NCBI GenBank assembly: GCA_964372275.1
Contig: CAYJRR010000030.1
Location: 1 to 38,961, forward strand
Direction of reading: 5' to 3'
DNA: 38,961 nt
Source of the DNA: CAYJRR01 sp964372275 [NCBI: uncultured bacterium]
Lineage (GTDB): Bacteria > CAYJRR01
In this document: piece after piece, positions 14,911 through 23,441 of the stretch
Numbering within the stretch: the first letter of the stretch is position 1
How the letters are laid out: every line of letters starts with the position of its first letter
The notes under the pieces: generated by a model
What the model saw: only the letters and a program-made list of their open reading frames with translations
What the model was told of the DNA's origin: nothing
Databases searched by the model: none
Made by a program: the position numbers and the translations under genes

Positions 14911-15263
14911 TGATCGAACGTCGACCGCGTCGGACGAACGAGAAGGGCCAGTCGGCCGTCGAGGTCCTCTTCGGGATCCCGGTGCTGCTTACGATCTTCG
15001 TGCTCGGCTTCCAGCTCTTCGAGATCACCTGGAACGCGCAGTACGCGCACGTGCGAAGCCGCCAGGAGATGATGAACTTCGCGGCGCATCGGCCGTGCTT
15101 CGCCAACAACGACGGCGGAACGAACTCGCTCGGGAACGGCACCATCTCCCCGTCCCAGGCGCGGATCGACGCCACCCTCAACCCCGGAGCGCCGGGCTCC
15201 CCGGGACTGGTCCGCAGGCGCCAGATCCGGCACCGGGCCTCGGTCTACTGCAACCAACCGTGA
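14910..15263 (+). CDS. tadE: TadE-like pseudopilin 1
   Basis: 117 residues. The leader 'MIERRPRRTNEKG' precedes QSAVEVLFGIPVLLTIFVLG, the TadE pattern: a prepilin-like cleavage site after Gly, Glu at +5, then a single TM helix. The C-terminal part contains 'RSRQEMMNFAAHRPCF' and a Gly/Asn-rich segment with two Cys. TadE and TadF are minor pilins needed for Tad fibre assembly. Start and stop both overlap neighbouring genes (TGATG and GTGA), so it is the middle gene of a coupled trio. Confidence 0.85.
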   Translation: MIERRPRRTNEKGQSAVEVLFGIPVLLTIFVLGFQLFEITWNAQYAHVRSRQEMMNFAAHRPCFANNDGGTNSLGNGTISPSQARIDATLNPGAPGSPGLVRRRQIRHRASVYCNQP

Positions 15264-15265
15264 CG

Positions 15266-15826
15266 ATGAACGCGCCGAAACGATCGATCCTGCGAAGCCA
15301 GCGCGGCCAGTCGACGGTCGAGCTGGCGCTCATGATGCCGATCGTCTTCACCGTCTTCTTCTGGATGTTCGAGTCGAACATCCTGATGTCCGGGATGCAC
15401 ATGACGGCGTACGGCGCCTACGTCGGCGCCCGCGCGCATCTCGTCGAGAACCAGGACAACGGCGTCCGCGAGCGCTCCGCGGTCCGGCGGGTTCTCACCG
15501 GCGGGATCTTCCGACAGAACTACTTCATGGGCGGTCGCTCGCCGCTGTTCCAGGTCTACGCGACGAACCGAGGCTCGATGATCGGACCGGGCACCGCGCC
15601 GTCGCACACCGCCTCCAGCGATGGGGTGGTGGTGACGGTTCCGATGTTCGCCTCTCTGCCCTACGTCCGGCACCTGTTCAACCTCGACGCGAGCGGAAAT
15701 CCCCGCGCGCCGCTCGGGATCCCCACCCACCTCGGCCCCGACGAGTGGACCGGGAACAGCGATCAGCGGTGGGGACTCGGAACGGGCTGCCAGCTCACCG
15801 ACAACAATCTGACCGACGACTGCTGA
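15266..15826 (+). CDS. TadE/TadF-like pseudopilin 2
   Basis: 186 residues from the ATG; a GTG at 15260 overlapping the previous stop is the alternative. 'SQRGQSTVELALMMPIVFTVFFW' is a TadE-type prepilin junction and TM helix with Glu at +5. The extracytoplasmic part begins 'MTAYGAYVGARAHLVE', typical of TadE-like proteins, and ends with a Cys pair near the C-terminus (GCQLTDN...DDC). It is the second minor pilin of the trio; I cannot tell TadE from TadF confidently. Confidence 0.83.
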   Translation: MNAPKRSILRSQRGQSTVELALMMPIVFTVFFWMFESNILMSGMHMTAYGAYVGARAHLVENQDNGVRERSAVRRVLTGGIFRQNYFMGGRSPLFQVYATNRGSMIGPGTAPSHTASSDGVVVTVPMFASLPYVRHLFNLDASGNPRAPLGIPTHLGPDEWTGNSDQRWGLGTGCQLTDNNLTDDC

Positions 15827-15878
15827 CTCCGGTCGTCGGAGCGGCGGCGATCCCCCCGATCGCGGGAAAGTCCCTCGT

Positions 15879-15908
15879 TTGACACGGTTTTTACGCCGGC
15901 GGTAAACT
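15879..15908 (+). promoter_or_regulatory. Sigma-70-like promoter of the cpaB-cpaC-tadZA-tadB operon
   Basis: A perfect TTGACA (15879-15884) is followed after 18 bases by TAAACT (15903-15908), four of six matches to the -10 consensus. It lies 50 bases before cpaB in the only sizeable gap of this block, so the export apparatus appears to be transcribed separately from the pilins. Confidence 0.65.
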
Positions 15909-15957
15909 GGCGCCACGCTTCGCTTACGTCGGCGCGGGCGTTCGAGGGTCCTCTCGC

Positions 15958-16785
15958 GTGAAGAACCGTCGTGCCCTGATCTATTCGGTGCTCTGCGCGT
16001 TCTTCGCGATGCTGTTCCAGTGCTCCTACATCAGCAAGAAAGAACGCCTTCTCCAGGGCGACTACGAACCGATCAAGGTGATGGTCGCCAAGAAGAACAT
16101 CCCCAAAGACTTCAAGCTCGACGAGACGATGGTCGAGTTCGTCGACATCCCCAAGAAGTACGTCCAGCCGAAAGCGCTCAAGGACCTCAACGAGATCCTG
16201 GGGCAGATCTCCGGCTCCACCATCTTCCAGGGGGAGCAGATCATCGCCACCAAGCTGCTCTCGATCGAGGACGCGGGGCTGGCGTTCAAGGTGCCGAAGA
16301 ACTTCCGCGCCTTCACCATCGCCGTCGACGATGTTTCGGGCGTCGGCGGGCACGTCCGGCCGGGGAACTACATCGACCTGATGGGGATCTTCGACTTCGG
16401 CGATGAGCGGAAGTCCGACCAGCGCGCGGTGACGCTCCTCCAGAACGTCTACGTCCTCGCCGCCGGCGGCGACCTCGGACAGGCGGTCCCGTTCAACGCC
16501 TCGAGCGATGACGTGGAACGGATCAACGAGATCGTGCGTCAGAAGGACGAGAAGAACTACCGTGGCTACCGGAACGTGACGCTCATGCTGACCGCCGAGG
16601 AGGCCCAGAAGGTGATGTTGGCCCAGGAGGTCGGTTCCTTGAGCCTCACGCTGCGCTCCCTGTGGGAGGGGAACACGCAGCTCCCTCTCGACAAGGTGTC
16701 GGTCAACAGCGCGGTCGGCATCCCCGAGAAGGTCTACCGCCGGCCGCGGGCATCGTATCGGGAGATTCGCGCAGGGAGCTACTAG
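15958..16785 (+). CDS. cpaB: CpaB/RcpC Tad pilus assembly protein
   Basis: 275 residues. An N-terminal hydrophobic segment (about 6-23) anchors or exports it, followed by an SAF-type domain (about 38-105) with 'VMVAKKNIPKDFKLDETMV' and 'IFQGEQIIATKLL'. The RcpC-like region follows with 'AFTIAVDDVSGVGGHVRPGNYIDLMG', the strongest signature. It ends with a basic tail. CpaB is a periplasmic partner of the secretin. The GTG start is preceded by GAGGG. It is the first gene after the promoter at 15879 and is followed 19 bases later by the secretin gene. Confidence 0.92.
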   Translation: MKNRRALIYSVLCAFFAMLFQCSYISKKERLLQGDYEPIKVMVAKKNIPKDFKLDETMVEFVDIPKKYVQPKALKDLNEILGQISGSTIFQGEQIIATKLLSIEDAGLAFKVPKNFRAFTIAVDDVSGVGGHVRPGNYIDLMGIFDFGDERKSDQRAVTLLQNVYVLAAGGDLGQAVPFNASSDDVERINEIVRQKDEKNYRGYRNVTLMLTAEEAQKVMLAQEVGSLSLTLRSLWEGNTQLPLDKVSVNSAVGIPEKVYRRPRASYREIRAGSY

Positions 16786-16804
16786 CAGCTACGCAGGGGG
16801 GTTC

Positions 16805-18256
16805 TTGGAGCGGGCGCGTCGGGCGGTTCGGGAGATCCTCGCGGCGGCCGCGACCGCGGCGCTGGTGATCGTGGTCGCGCCCGCGGCCGCCCGAGCGGCC
16901 GAAGAGGTGGTGATCGTCGTCGGGAAGCAGGTGACGGTGAACATCCCGTTCCCGATCGGCAGCGGTGCCAACTCCAACCCCGAAGTGGTGCAGGCGGTGG
17001 TCGATCCCCAGAGCCGACGGATCATCTTCTTCGGCCGTCGGGTCGGTTCCGCCAGCTACGTGGTGTTCGACGCTCGCAGCCGCACCAACCGCAAGGAGTA
17101 CGACATCCGCGTCGTCGGAGAGGACCTGGCGCGGATCCGCGACAACCTGCAGCGGCAGATCGGCGACATCGAAGGGGTCGAGGTCAAGCTGCAAGGGGAC
17201 CAGGTGATCGTCGAGGGGGACGTGGCCCTGGAGTCGGAGCTGCAGCGGATCGAGAAGCTGACGCTCAATCGTCCGAACATCCAGAACCTGGTGCGCCTCT
17301 CGCCGTTGGCGATCAAGGCGACCGCCCGCACCATCCAGCAGGCGATCGACCGCCCGGAGGTCACCGCCCGGCCGCTGAAGGACAAGATCCTCCTGGAAGG
17401 GGACGTCTACTCCGACGAGCAGAAGACGCGGGCGGAGATGATCGCCACCACGCTCTTCTCCAACATCGTCAACGTCATCGAGGTGAAGCAGGTGCCGCGG
17501 CCGCCGAGCCGCGCCAAGACGATCGTGCTCAACACCCACTTCCTGGAGCTGTCCAAGGAGATGCTCGACACCTGGAGCATCAACTGGGGGACGGTGGCGC
17601 TCTCCGAGAGCGGGCTGCAGGCCTTCTTCCAGATGGACCTGGTCAACGGCGAGTTCGTCGGCGACTTCAACACCACCATCTCGGGAACGATCTCGGCCTT
17701 CCTCCCCAAGCTCGACCGCGCCAAGCCGGAAGGGGTGGTGCGGACGCTGGCCAATCCGGTGATCACCACCAAGGACGGCGAGGCGGCGTCGATCTTCACC
17801 GGGGCCACCGTCCCGTTCATCGTCGGCGTCGCGGCGAACGGAACGCCGATCGTCGATTTCAAGGACGTCGGGATCTCCCTCAACGCCACCCCCTTCGCGC
17901 AAGGGGACAGCGTCGACCTGAAGATGACCGTCGAGGCCAGCGACGTCGGGAACGTCGACCTGGCGAGCGACCAGACCGGCATCCTGAAGTCGACCTTCTC
18001 CTGCTCCCAGTTCGTCCGCGCCGGGGAAAGCGTGGCGATCGGCGGACTGTTCCGCGTCGGCGATAACGTCGTCTACAACAAGCCGGTCAACGCGCGGCAG
18101 TTCGAGGACTCGATCTTCCGGCTGTTCCTCTCGCGCTCCTACCAGAAGCGCAAGGGGCAGTTCATCGTCTTCATCACGCCGACCGTCCACGACGAGAGCA
18201 GCAGCGCCAACCGCGAGATGAAGGACGTCTTCAACCTGCAGGAAGTCGGCCAGTAG
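16805..18256 (+). CDS. cpaC: CpaC/RcpA secretin of the Tad pilus
   Basis: 483 residues. A cleavable signal peptide (about 1-33, ending AAARA) is followed by the pilus secretin N-terminal domain with 'PEVVQAVVDPQSRRIIFFGRRVG', a BON-like repeat region with 'IEGVEVKLQGDQVIVEGDV', and the secretin channel domain with 'RTLANPVITTKDGEAASIFTGATVPF' and 'ESVAIGGLFRV'. It forms the outer-membrane pore through which the Flp fibre passes. The TTG start lies a few bases after a run of six G. It is followed after two bases by the ATPase fusion gene, so the two are tightly linked. Confidence 0.94.
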   Translation: MERARRAVREILAAAATAALVIVVAPAAARAAEEVVIVVGKQVTVNIPFPIGSGANSNPEVVQAVVDPQSRRIIFFGRRVGSASYVVFDARSRTNRKEYDIRVVGEDLARIRDNLQRQIGDIEGVEVKLQGDQVIVEGDVALESELQRIEKLTLNRPNIQNLVRLSPLAIKATARTIQQAIDRPEVTARPLKDKILLEGDVYSDEQKTRAEMIATTLFSNIVNVIEVKQVPRPPSRAKTIVLNTHFLELSKEMLDTWSINWGTVALSESGLQAFFQMDLVNGEFVGDFNTTISGTISAFLPKLDRAKPEGVVRTLANPVITTKDGEAASIFTGATVPFIVGVAANGTPIVDFKDVGISLNATPFAQGDSVDLKMTVEASDVGNVDLASDQTGILKSTFSCSQFVRAGESVAIGGLFRVGDNVVYNKPVNARQFEDSIFRLFLSRSYQKRKGQFIVFITPTVHDESSSANREMKDVFNLQEVGQ

Positions 18257-18258
18257 CG

Positions 18259-20445
18259 ATGCCGGTCAATCCGAACTGCTTCGTCATCTCGGTCATCGGC
18301 GCGCGGGACGGGGTCGGCAAGACTGTTTTCTCCTGCAACTCGGCGCTCTCCTTCCAGCGCGAGACGCGTCGCCGCGTCTGCCTGATCGACCTCGACCCGG
18401 TCTACTGCGGCGACCTGAACAACCTGATCGGCGCGCCGATCACCAAGTCGTTCGCCGACCTCGCGCCGGTGGTCGAACGCGCGCAGGCCTCGCTGCTCAA
18501 GGGGTTCATCACCCCGCACGCCTCGGGGATCACCCTCTTCCCGCTCTACAAGGAGGCCAAGGAGCTGGCGGCAATCCCGCCGGCGGCGGTGGGGCGGACG
18601 CTCGAACTGTTGACCGAGATCAACGACTTCCTGATCGTCGACGTCGGGACGGTGGTCAACGACGTCACGCTGAAGGCGCTGGAACGATCGACTGCGGTCT
18701 TCATCGTCACCACCCCCGACGTGATGGTCCTGGAGCAATCGCGGAAGCTGGTCGAACAGCTCCAGAACCTGCACTTCCCCCGCGAGATGCTGAAGGTGAT
18801 CCTGAACAAGTTCGAAGGGGAGAAGGGGCCGATCTCGCTCGAGGTGATTGCCCAGAAGCTGCAGCGCCAGCTGCTCACCGCCATCATGCGCGACGACGCG
18901 ACGGTCAGCCAATCGGTGAACATGTCGCAGCCGTTCGTGCTCGCCGCGCCGCGGGCGCCGATCACCAAGAAATACGACGACCTGGCCCGCAACCTCCTCG
19001 AGCGCGGGATCCTGGCCAACCTGCGGTCGGCGGCGAAGCCGGCGGGGGTCGCGCTCGAGCCGTCGACGGGAGGCGCCGCGCTCGTCAAGGGGCCGGCGGT
19101 CTTCAAGGCGACCGCCTCGCCGACGGCGGGCAAGTTCGGAGCCAAGAAACAGATCCAGCTCGATCCTCGCACGCAGCTCAAGCAGCGGATCCACAAGCGG
19201 CTGATCGAGGTGCTCGACCTGAAGCGCCTCGACACCGAGCTCAAGGGGAAGGAGAACAAGGAGGAGCTGCTTCGGGAGCGGACGGAGCAGGCGATCATCG
19301 CCATTCTCGACCAGGACGCGCCCGACGTCCGCGATCGCGAGGAGCGCAAGGCGATCGTCCGCGAGGTGCTCAACGAGGCGCTCGGCCTGGGGTGCCTGGA
19401 GGACCTCCTCGCCGATCCGACGGTGAGCGAGATCATGGTGAACCACCCCCACCAGATCTACATCGAGAAGTCGGGGAAGCTGACCCTTTCCGAGACGACC
19501 TTCACCGACGAGGGGCAGCTCCGCGCCGTGATCGAGCGGATCGTGGCGCCGATCGGGCGGCGCATCGACGAGAAGAGCCCCTACGTCGACGCCCGGCTGC
19601 GCGACGGCAGTCGCGTCCACGCCATCATCCCGCCGCTGGCGCTGAACGGGTCGTGCCTCACCATCCGGAAGTTCTCCAAGGACCCCTTCACCTACAAGGA
19701 CCTGGTGAAGTTCGGCTCCTTCACCGACGAGATCGCCGACTTCCTTCGCGCCTGCGTCGAGGCGCGCCTCAACATCATCATCTCGGGCGGCACCGGCTCG
19801 GGGAAGACGACGCTCCTGAACGTCATGTCCGGATTCATCCCGGCCGACGAGCGGATCATCACCGTGGAGGACTCCGCCGAGCTGCAGCTCCCGCAGGACC
19901 ACGTCGTTCGCCTCGAGACCCGGCCGAAGAACATCGAAGGGGAAGGGGAGGTCACGATCCGCGACCTGGTGCGCAACACGCTCCGGATGCGGCCCGACCG
20001 CATCGTGGTGGGGGAGTGCCGCGCCGGCGAGGCGCTCGACATGTTGCAGGCGATGAACACCGGCCATGACGGCTCACTGACCACCGTCCACTCCAACTCG
20101 CCACGGGACTGCATCGCCCGGCTGGAGACGCTGGTGATGTTCGCGGGTCTCGACCTGCCGAGCCGCGCCATCAAGGAGCAGATCGCCGGCGCCATCAACA
20201 TGATCGTGCAGCAGACGCGGCTGTCCGACGGCTCGCGCAAGATCACCTACATCACCGAGGTCACGGGGATGGAAGGACAGGTGATCACCATGCAGGACAT
20301 CTTCACCTTCAAGCAGACGGGGGTCGACGACCGGGGGAAGGTGGTCGGGAAGTTCATCTCCACCGGTTTCATCCCGAGGTTCGTGGAAGGGCTGCAGGCG
20401 CGCGGGATCAAGCTCCCCAAGGGGATCTTCCGTGGCGGGGACTGA
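18259..20445 (+). CDS. TadZ-like/TadA (CpaF) fusion ATPase
   Basis: 728 residues. The N-terminal part (about 1-255) is a MinD/ParA-type ATPase: deviant Walker A 'GARDGVGKT' (K21; the usual KGG is RDG), 'VCLIDLDPVYCGD' and 'DFLIVDVG'. It lacks the receiver-like domain often preceding the ATPase in CpaE/TadZ. After a linker, residues about 290-728 form a CpaF/TadA secretion ATPase: 'DPTVSEIMVN', Walker A GGTGSGKTT (K516), 'ITVEDSAELQLP', 'MRPDRIVVGECR' and 'GHDGSLTTVHSN'. In other Tad loci these are separate: TadZ localises the machine and TadA energises assembly. The reading frame is continuous, so this is a true fusion, not an assembly break. Confidence 0.92.
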   Translation: MPVNPNCFVISVIGARDGVGKTVFSCNSALSFQRETRRRVCLIDLDPVYCGDLNNLIGAPITKSFADLAPVVERAQASLLKGFITPHASGITLFPLYKEAKELAAIPPAAVGRTLELLTEINDFLIVDVGTVVNDVTLKALERSTAVFIVTTPDVMVLEQSRKLVEQLQNLHFPREMLKVILNKFEGEKGPISLEVIAQKLQRQLLTAIMRDDATVSQSVNMSQPFVLAAPRAPITKKYDDLARNLLERGILANLRSAAKPAGVALEPSTGGAALVKGPAVFKATASPTAGKFGAKKQIQLDPRTQLKQRIHKRLIEVLDLKRLDTELKGKENKEELLRERTEQAIIAILDQDAPDVRDREERKAIVREVLNEALGLGCLEDLLADPTVSEIMVNHPHQIYIEKSGKLTLSETTFTDEGQLRAVIERIVAPIGRRIDEKSPYVDARLRDGSRVHAIIPPLALNGSCLTIRKFSKDPFTYKDLVKFGSFTDEIADFLRACVEARLNIIISGGTGSGKTTLLNVMSGFIPADERIITVEDSAELQLPQDHVVRLETRPKNIEGEGEVTIRDLVRNTLRMRPDRIVVGECRAGEALDMLQAMNTGHDGSLTTVHSNSPRDCIARLETLVMFAGLDLPSRAIKEQIAGAINMIVQQTRLSDGSRKITYITEVTGMEGQVITMQDIFTFKQTGVDDRGKVVGKFISTGFIPRFVEGLQARGIKLPKGIFRGGD

Positions 20446-20487
20446 CGCGAGCACGGCGCGGGCCGGGGGCCGGACGGAGGAGGTCCG

Positions 20488-21390
20488 GTGATCCTTCGCA
20501 TCGTCTCCAGCGCGATCCTGGGGGTCGCGGCGTTCCTGTTCGTCGTCGGCTCCTACGAATGGTTCGCGCGGCGCCTGCGCGAGGCCACCACCGAATACGT
20601 CGCCTGGATGGTGACGATGTTCGACCGGATGTTCCTCACCGTCACCGCGCGGCAGTGCGTGATCCTGATCGCCGCCAGCACCGTCGGGACCGGGCTGATC
20701 ATGTTCTGGCTCACCGGGGCGTTGAGCGGAGCGACCTGGAAGTGGTTCATCCGGCTCCTCATCATCGGCGTGGCGATGAAGGGACCGTGGATCTTCCCCA
20801 TGGGCTGGTCGCTGCCGCGGAGGATCGTCAACTGGATGTGGCGGCGGCGGGTGAACAAGTTCGACGAGCAGATGCTCGACGGGCTGACCTTCCTCGCGAA
20901 CTCGATGAAGTCGGGGCTGTCGCTGCTGCAGGCGATCGACATGATCGTGCAGGAGCTCCCGAACCCGCTCTCGCAGGAGTGGGCGCTGGTATTGAGTCAG
21001 CAGAAGCTCGGGGTGCGGATCGACGAGGCCCTCGACAACCTGGAGAAGCGGATCGGCTCCGAGGACATCCAGATCGTCTGCACCAGCATCGGCATCCTCC
21101 GCGAGTCGGGCGGCAACCTGGCCGAGGTGTTCGACACCATCGCCTACACCATGCGCGAGCGGCGGAAGGTGGAGGGGAAGATCTCGGCGATGACGGCCCA
21201 GGGGGTGATGCAGGGGATCATCATCATGGCGATGCCGTTCGTCCTGGCGGCCGTCCTCTACGCCATGGATCCGGTCCTGATCGCCCGGTTGTGGCAGACG
21301 GTGCTCGGATGGGTCCTCCTGATCATGATGATGACCCTCCAGTTCGTGGGCGGGTACATCATCAAGAAGGTCGTGACCATCGAGGTCTAG
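20488..21390 (+). CDS. tadB: TadB inner-membrane platform protein
   Basis: 300 residues with an N-terminal TM, a second hydrophobic pair at about 55-105, a cytoplasmic F-domain and two C-terminal TM helices. The F-domain carries 'LDGLTFLANSMKSGLSLLQAI' and 'GILRESGGNLAEVFDTIAYTMRER', the hallmark of TadB-type proteins. With TadC it forms the membrane platform on which TadA acts. The GTG start has GGAGGAGG at 20476-20483. It closes the operon that begins with cpaB; tadC, usually the next gene, is missing here and lies at 1474. Confidence 0.93.
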   Translation: MILRIVSSAILGVAAFLFVVGSYEWFARRLREATTEYVAWMVTMFDRMFLTVTARQCVILIAASTVGTGLIMFWLTGALSGATWKWFIRLLIIGVAMKGPWIFPMGWSLPRRIVNWMWRRRVNKFDEQMLDGLTFLANSMKSGLSLLQAIDMIVQELPNPLSQEWALVLSQQKLGVRIDEALDNLEKRIGSEDIQIVCTSIGILRESGGNLAEVFDTIAYTMRERRKVEGKISAMTAQGVMQGIIIMAMPFVLAAVLYAMDPVLIARLWQTVLGWVLLIMMMTLQFVGGYIIKKVVTIEV

Positions 21391-21449
21391 AGCGGTCGCG
21401 GCCCGCCGGCGCTGGCCGGGTTCCCGGCGAAACTGCTAGATTCGGGCCG

Positions 21450-22331
21450 ATGCTGGTCCAGCTGGGAAGCCCGGTCGATCCGGAGAAGGCCCGCGCCAAG
21501 GGCCGCGAAGACGACGCGCGCCGGCGGCGCCTGGAGCGGGAGCTCCTGCGCGCCACCGGGCGGGCGATCGCCGACCACGAGCTGATCGCACCCGGGGACC
21601 GGATCCTGGTGGCGATGAGCGGGGGGAAGGACTCCTACACCCTGATGCGCATCCTCACGCTGCTCCGGGAGCGGGCGCCGGTGCCGTTCGAGCTGGTCGG
21701 AGTGAACATCGACCAGGGGTACCGCGGCTACCGCGCCGACGTCGTCGAGGACTACCTGGCGGCGAACGGCTACGAACGCCACGTCGAATCGACCGACATC
21801 GACGAGGCGGTGAAGGCGATCGTCGAGCCGGGCGGGACGGCCTGCGCCCTTTGCGCGCGCCTGCGCCGCGGGGTCCTCTACCGCCTGGCGGGGGAGCTGC
21901 GCTGCAACAAGATCGCCCTCGGGCACCACGCCGACGACGTCGTCGAAACCCTGCTCCTCAACCTCTTCTTCAACGGCACCCTCGCGGCGATGCCGCTGAA
22001 GCTCCACGCGGACGACGGGCGGAACGTGGTGATCCGCCCCCTCGGTTACTGCCGCGAGGAGTCGATCCGGGAGTATGCACGCTTGATGCGGTTTCCGGTC
22101 ATCGGCTGCATGTGCCAGCACTGCGGCGATACGTCGTTGCAGCGGCAGAAGGTGAAGGCGCTGCTGCGCGACCTCGAGGCCCGGAACCCGGGGATCAAGA
22201 GCAGCCTCCTGCGCTCGCTGAGCCGCGTGAAGCCGTCGCACCTGCTCGACCGCGGGCTCCTCCGCGCCGTCCGCGGATCTCGGCCGGGCGGCCCGGCGGC
22301 GAACGAACGGGCGGGCGGCGGCGAGGTCTGA
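21450..22331 (+). CDS. ttcA: TtcA, tRNA cytidine(32) 2-sulfurtransferase
   Basis: 293 residues. The PP-loop SGGKDS (57-62) binds ATP. The CxxC motif in 'CALCARLRRG' (C132, C135) and a cluster at C220/C222/C225 match the cysteines that hold the iron-sulfur cluster and transfer sulfur. 'GHHADDVVETLLLNLF', 'RPLGYCRE' and 'KPSHLLD' follow the E. coli TtcA pattern closely. The enzyme thiolates C32 of certain tRNAs. The family usually has a single third Cys, so the C-x-C-x2-C here offers extra candidates. A basic/Gly-rich tail of about 25 residues extends past the conserved end. The gene is independent of the pilus locus. Confidence 0.93.
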   Translation: MLVQLGSPVDPEKARAKGREDDARRRRLERELLRATGRAIADHELIAPGDRILVAMSGGKDSYTLMRILTLLRERAPVPFELVGVNIDQGYRGYRADVVEDYLAANGYERHVESTDIDEAVKAIVEPGGTACALCARLRRGVLYRLAGELRCNKIALGHHADDVVETLLLNLFFNGTLAAMPLKLHADDGRNVVIRPLGYCREESIREYARLMRFPVIGCMCQHCGDTSLQRQKVKALLRDLEARNPGIKSSLLRSLSRVKPSHLLDRGLLRAVRGSRPGGPAANERAGGGEV

Positions 22332-22332
22332 C

Positions 22333-23322
22333 GTGGGACCTTGGCTCGCGACGCCGTTCGCGGCGGCCGCCATCGCCGTCGCAGTCGGGCCGGAGGACGG
22401 GAAGGCGCTGGCCGACGCGGTCGAGCGCGGGGGCGGCAGCGTGCCGTGGGGGGCGGTCGTCGTCCACCACAGCGGAGACGCCGCGGGATCGGCGGCTTCG
22501 ATCGATCGCTACCAACGGGAGTCGCTCGGCGACCCGGACGGAATCGACCACCACTTCGTGATCGGCAACGGCCTCGGGCTCCCCGACGGCGCGGTGGAGG
22601 TGACGGCGCGGTGGACGCGCGGCTCGATCACTTCGCATCTCTTCCGCGAGTCCGGCCTGCCGCCGGCGGTGTCGATCTGCCTGGTGGGAGACCTCGAGAA
22701 CGCCTCCCCCACCGCCGCGCAACGGGCGGCGCTGTCGCGCCTGATCGCGTCGCTTGCCGGCCGCTTCCGCCTGCCCATCGACGCCGTCCTCCTTCATCGC
22801 GAGGTCGAGGGACGCGGAACGACCTGCCCGGGACGGAAGCTGTCGAAATGGAAGATGCTGGAAGAGGCGGGGCTGCTGCCGGAGCGGGGCCGATCGGTCC
22901 TGGTCGAGCGGGGCGGCTCCGCCGTGAAACTGTTGCTCGGCGAGGCGGTGGTGCAGCGGTGGGAACGACTTCCCGACCGTCCGCACCGCCGGCTTCCGCT
23001 GGGCAGCTTCCCCATCTGCCGGCGCGACGAAGGGGGCGCGTTCGGCCGGACGCTGGTGATCGCCTGGCCGGGTCCCGACGAGATCCATGCCGCGCGCGAT
23101 GCGGGGACTCTCACCCCCAATGACGCCCGGCGCCTGCTCGCCGCGACCAAGACCGGGAGCTGTCCCCCGGACGACACGCCGCTGGGTGGCGAGATCGGAA
23201 TCCACGCCGGTGGGACGTCCTCCGCCGCCGAGGAGAGCGCGTGCGCCGAGCTCGAGGAGCGCGATGCCGATGCCCTGTTCGATGCGGTGCCGCTGGGAAC
23301 CGTCGTCCGGATCGTCGAATAG
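22333..23322 (+). CDS. Zinc amidase (PGRP/amidase_2) fused to a YkuD-like domain
   Basis: 329 residues starting with GTG one base after the ttcA stop. The N-terminal half (about 38-175) is a T7-lysozyme/PGRP-type amidase: 'AVVVHHSGDA' (H45), 'AVLLHREVEG' (H155) and 'TTCPG' (C165) supply the zinc ligands. The second half (about 187-329) resembles an L,D-transpeptidase YkuD domain: 'RLPLGSFPI', 'TPLGGEIGIHAGG' (H291), a Cys in 'ESACAEL' (C304) and a final 'VPLGTVVRIV'. The usual SHGCIR is degraded to ESACAE, so transpeptidase activity is doubtful while the nucleophile remains. The first 18 residues are hydrophobic but only a weak signal peptide. It probably acts on peptidoglycan stem peptides. 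Confidence 0.8.
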   Translation: MGPWLATPFAAAAIAVAVGPEDGKALADAVERGGGSVPWGAVVVHHSGDAAGSAASIDRYQRESLGDPDGIDHHFVIGNGLGLPDGAVEVTARWTRGSITSHLFRESGLPPAVSICLVGDLENASPTAAQRAALSRLIASLAGRFRLPIDAVLLHREVEGRGTTCPGRKLSKWKMLEEAGLLPERGRSVLVERGGSAVKLLLGEAVVQRWERLPDRPHRRLPLGSFPICRRDEGGAFGRTLVIAWPGPDEIHAARDAGTLTPNDARRLLAATKTGSCPPDDTPLGGEIGIHAGGTSSAAEESACAELEERDADALFDAVPLGTVVRIVE

Positions 23323-23328
23323 AAAAAA

Positions 23329-23366
23329 GAACCGGACGGCTCGAGGGAGGGGGAGCCGTCCGGTTC
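23329..23366 (-). terminator. Intrinsic terminator of the metalloprotease-like gene
   Basis: A perfect 14-base stem (23329-23342 with 23353-23366) has a 10-base loop. On the minus strand the stem is followed by TTTTTT (complement of 23323-23328), the classic intrinsic terminator. It ends the minus-strand gene at 23442 and lies directly after the plus-strand gene ending at 23322, so it may work in both directions. Confidence 0.9.
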
Positions 23367-23441
23367 ATCGGGTCGGTTTCCCGTCCCGAACTTCTCGTCG
23401 CCCGTCGCCGGGGGCGCGCGCCGGCGCCTCCGCCTGGGCGG

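Noticed and set aside
1474-21390. A type II secretion or type IVa pilus system
   Set aside because: The pilins are Flp-type (short, Gly-QxxxEY), the ATPase is CpaF-type, and TadB/TadC, TadE-like, CpaB and the BON-containing secretin are specific for Tad.
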